Part shown: in pieces, positions 27,009 through 28,347 of the stretch | Layout of the letters: each line of letters opens with the position of its first letter | Numbering within the stretch: position 1 is the stretch's first letter | DNA from: Hyphochytrium catenoides | Lineage: Eukaryota; Sar; Hyphochytriomycetes; Hyphochytriales; Hyphochytriaceae | Length of the DNA stretch: 28,347 nt | NCBI GenBank assembly: GCA_900088475.1 | Contig: FLMG01003939.1 | Coordinates: forward strand, 13,805-42,151 | Direction: 5' to 3' | Translations under genes and position numbers: made by a program | The notes under the pieces: model-generated | Told to the model about the DNA's origin: nothing | The model's database searches: none | What the model saw: the letters and a program-made list of their open reading frames with translations, nothing else

Positions 27009-28347
27009 CACACATATATCAGGGTGGTCAAGGTGATTCAAAAGCGAACCACCTTTTCGTTAGTTTGGATTCTGCGCATAGGAGCGCTTTGGGGCATCCT
27101 GCTCCTGTGGGGATTGAAGGCGCAGTTGGTCGCCTTCATCTGCGGTCTCCTGGTCGCTATTCCCGTCCTTCTCCTACTTGTCAGCCTCTTTAATGCCCTC
27201 AAAAGCGTAAGATCTCAGGCTTCAGGCCCCTCGCTGTCCTCACTCTGTCCACATTCTCTCTCCCCCTTATAGCTTTCTACCTATATATCAATCCATCTCC
27301 TACCTTGCTCCCTATGGGTTCTGTTCTTCCCTTACATAGGAAACTGTTTGGATGGGATCCCTCTTCTCGATCTCTCCTCAAAACCACAGTAGTCCTCCTT
27401 TCCTTCCTCCTTGGTGGCTCTTTCGTTCGGATAGCCTTATCGTCATTCTTCTGAGTTAAACGCCTCTCATCGTTGCTTCCTTAGATCATTATCCATCACT
27501 ACGGCTGGGACCAGGAGACGACTCCCGATGACCACTTCCGCTCGGTCATCGCGAAAGAGAGCGTGGAAGTGCTAAAGTGGGCCACGCTAGTCGTGGTGAT
27601 CCTGTTCTTCCTTTCCACTTTCTTCAAAGTTGATCAGTCCATTGTCTCGATCGGAATCTTGGCTATCGAGCTCTCACTTGTATTGGGAGGCTTCACGATG
27701 GTAGCGCTTGGTATCCTTTCTATTGCCTAAACTCCTGAACAGTCTCTGCTGCCCGGCAATGTTGCTTCAGGCCTGTCCATGGGCTCTAGCTTGTTGTCAT
27801 TTAGCACTTTCTCTCTTCTTTCCCAGGAGCTCAGAAAAAAGAGTTGCTACTTCGTTGATCCCTGATATGATTAACCCGTTCCGTTTGGTCTGCGTCTCCT
27901 ATGGTATCTGTGTATGTCGTGCTCGCGTTTTATAACCCTGGACAGACCCTTGTTCTCCAACTTCCTTATCAATCTATACTCTCCGCCTGCTTAGTCCCGG
28001 TCCTCTCTCCTCCTAATACTTCTCATTTACGCTGATTTACCGCACTCCATAAGTGACCCTCCCTGTTCTCTGACAGGCGCGTAATAACGTCGGCGGACTG
28101 AAGCTGGTAGTTGATGACTCTTTCACGACCCTCTCGCGCATCCGCTTCCTCTCCTTTGAGGGAGAGGTTGAAGAGGTCACGCTAGCTTCTACGCTGCTGA
28201 GAACGGAGAGTAAGGCCATCGTGAACTTCCCCAATGGGCTCTTCATGGACTTTCCTCTCTCTAACTTGTCTCATCGACGAAGCAGAATTCTTAAGATTAT
28301 CCTAGGCTTGGCATCAGAGACGTCCTTGCAGCACATGGAAGAAGTAA
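26529..28347 (+). CDS. MscS-family mechanosensitive channel, 3' end beyond window
   Basis: Exons: 26529-26677, 27023-27206, 27485-27700, 28077-28343 (272 aa in window); GTAA at 28344 is probably the next donor. The N-terminal part has about five hydrophobic spans (around LFYVGIILIPVAFFL, ILRIGALWGILLLWG, FICGLLVAIPVLLLL, WATLVVVILFFLSTF and IGILAIELSLVLGGFTM). The last resembles the pore-lining TM3 and runs into ARNNVGGLKLVVDDSF, aligning with the NLAAGxxLVxxRPF turn of MscS. The beta domain follows: GEVEEVTLASTLLRTESK, then IVNFPNGLF, matching the IPNxxL motif. These channels open on membrane tension to release ions and solutes during osmotic shock; the membrane is unknown. The usual GD after the TM3 turn is absent (TTLSRIR). 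Ending exon 3 at 27700 (ATG|GTAGCG) is required for frame; the donor at 27711 leads to a stop. The start ATG has A at -3 and G at +4. Confidence 0.85.
26971..27005 (+). repeat. (TC)n microsatellite in channel-gene intron 1
   Basis: A pure CT run of about 35 nt ending 17 bases before the acceptor (ATATATCAG, exon from 27023). It serves as the polypyrimidine tract of intron 1. Confidence 0.9.

Noticed and set aside
27771-27790. A possible channel exon reading GLSMGSS after an acceptor-like AG at 27769-27770
   Set aside because: It would fit the TM3 turn of MscS proteins, but no GT donor in the needed phase follows it, and skipping from 27700 to 28077 already gives a continuous reading frame with good alignment.

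Overview
This window is nuclear DNA from an intron-rich microbial eukaryote (protist or alga; I cannot place it further). The evidence is at least 64 GT-AG introns in six genes, no operons or Shine-Dalgarno sites, two candidate TATA boxes, and only eukaryotic gene families (coatomer zeta, eIF3b, eukaryotic-type UDP-glucose pyrophosphorylase). TAA, TAG and TGA all serve as stops, so the code is standard. Introns run from about 60 to 630 nt. Most are strongly pyrimidine-rich on the sense strand, with long (CT)n runs, and these create many spurious Ser/Leu/Phe-rich open frames.

Layout: (1) 406-8960 (+), a 19-exon gene for a six-bladed kelch propeller followed by a Ser-rich linker and a long coiled coil. 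(2) 9543-11242 (-), coatomer subunit zeta, 9 exons, convergent with the kelch gene. (3) 11794-15661 (+), a secreted or membrane-anchored histidine acid phosphatase, 13 exons, divergent from coatomer zeta across about 550 bp. That gap carries coding-looking fragments I could not join into a gene. (4) 16144-20003 (-), translation initiation factor eIF3b, 12 exons including a 21-nt microexon. (5) 21107-25296 (+), UDP-glucose pyrophosphorylase, 13 exons, divergent from eIF3b across 1.1 kb. (6) 26529 to the right edge (+), an MscS-type mechanosensitive channel, truncated by the window end.

All five complete models give uninterrupted reading frames whose total length is a multiple of three (916, 181, 540, 694 and 482 aa). 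Four of them match the usual length of their family, which supports the splice calls. The genes are mainly housekeeping: translation, COPI retrograde transport and sugar-nucleotide synthesis. The kelch/coiled-coil, phosphatase and channel genes are more lineage-specific. I saw no transposon, CRISPR array, tRNA or rRNA. The most unusual features are the purine/pyrimidine architecture of the kelch-gene introns, the two-codon first exon of coatomer zeta, the type I membrane layout of the phosphatase, and the unexplained coding-like segment at 11243-11714.
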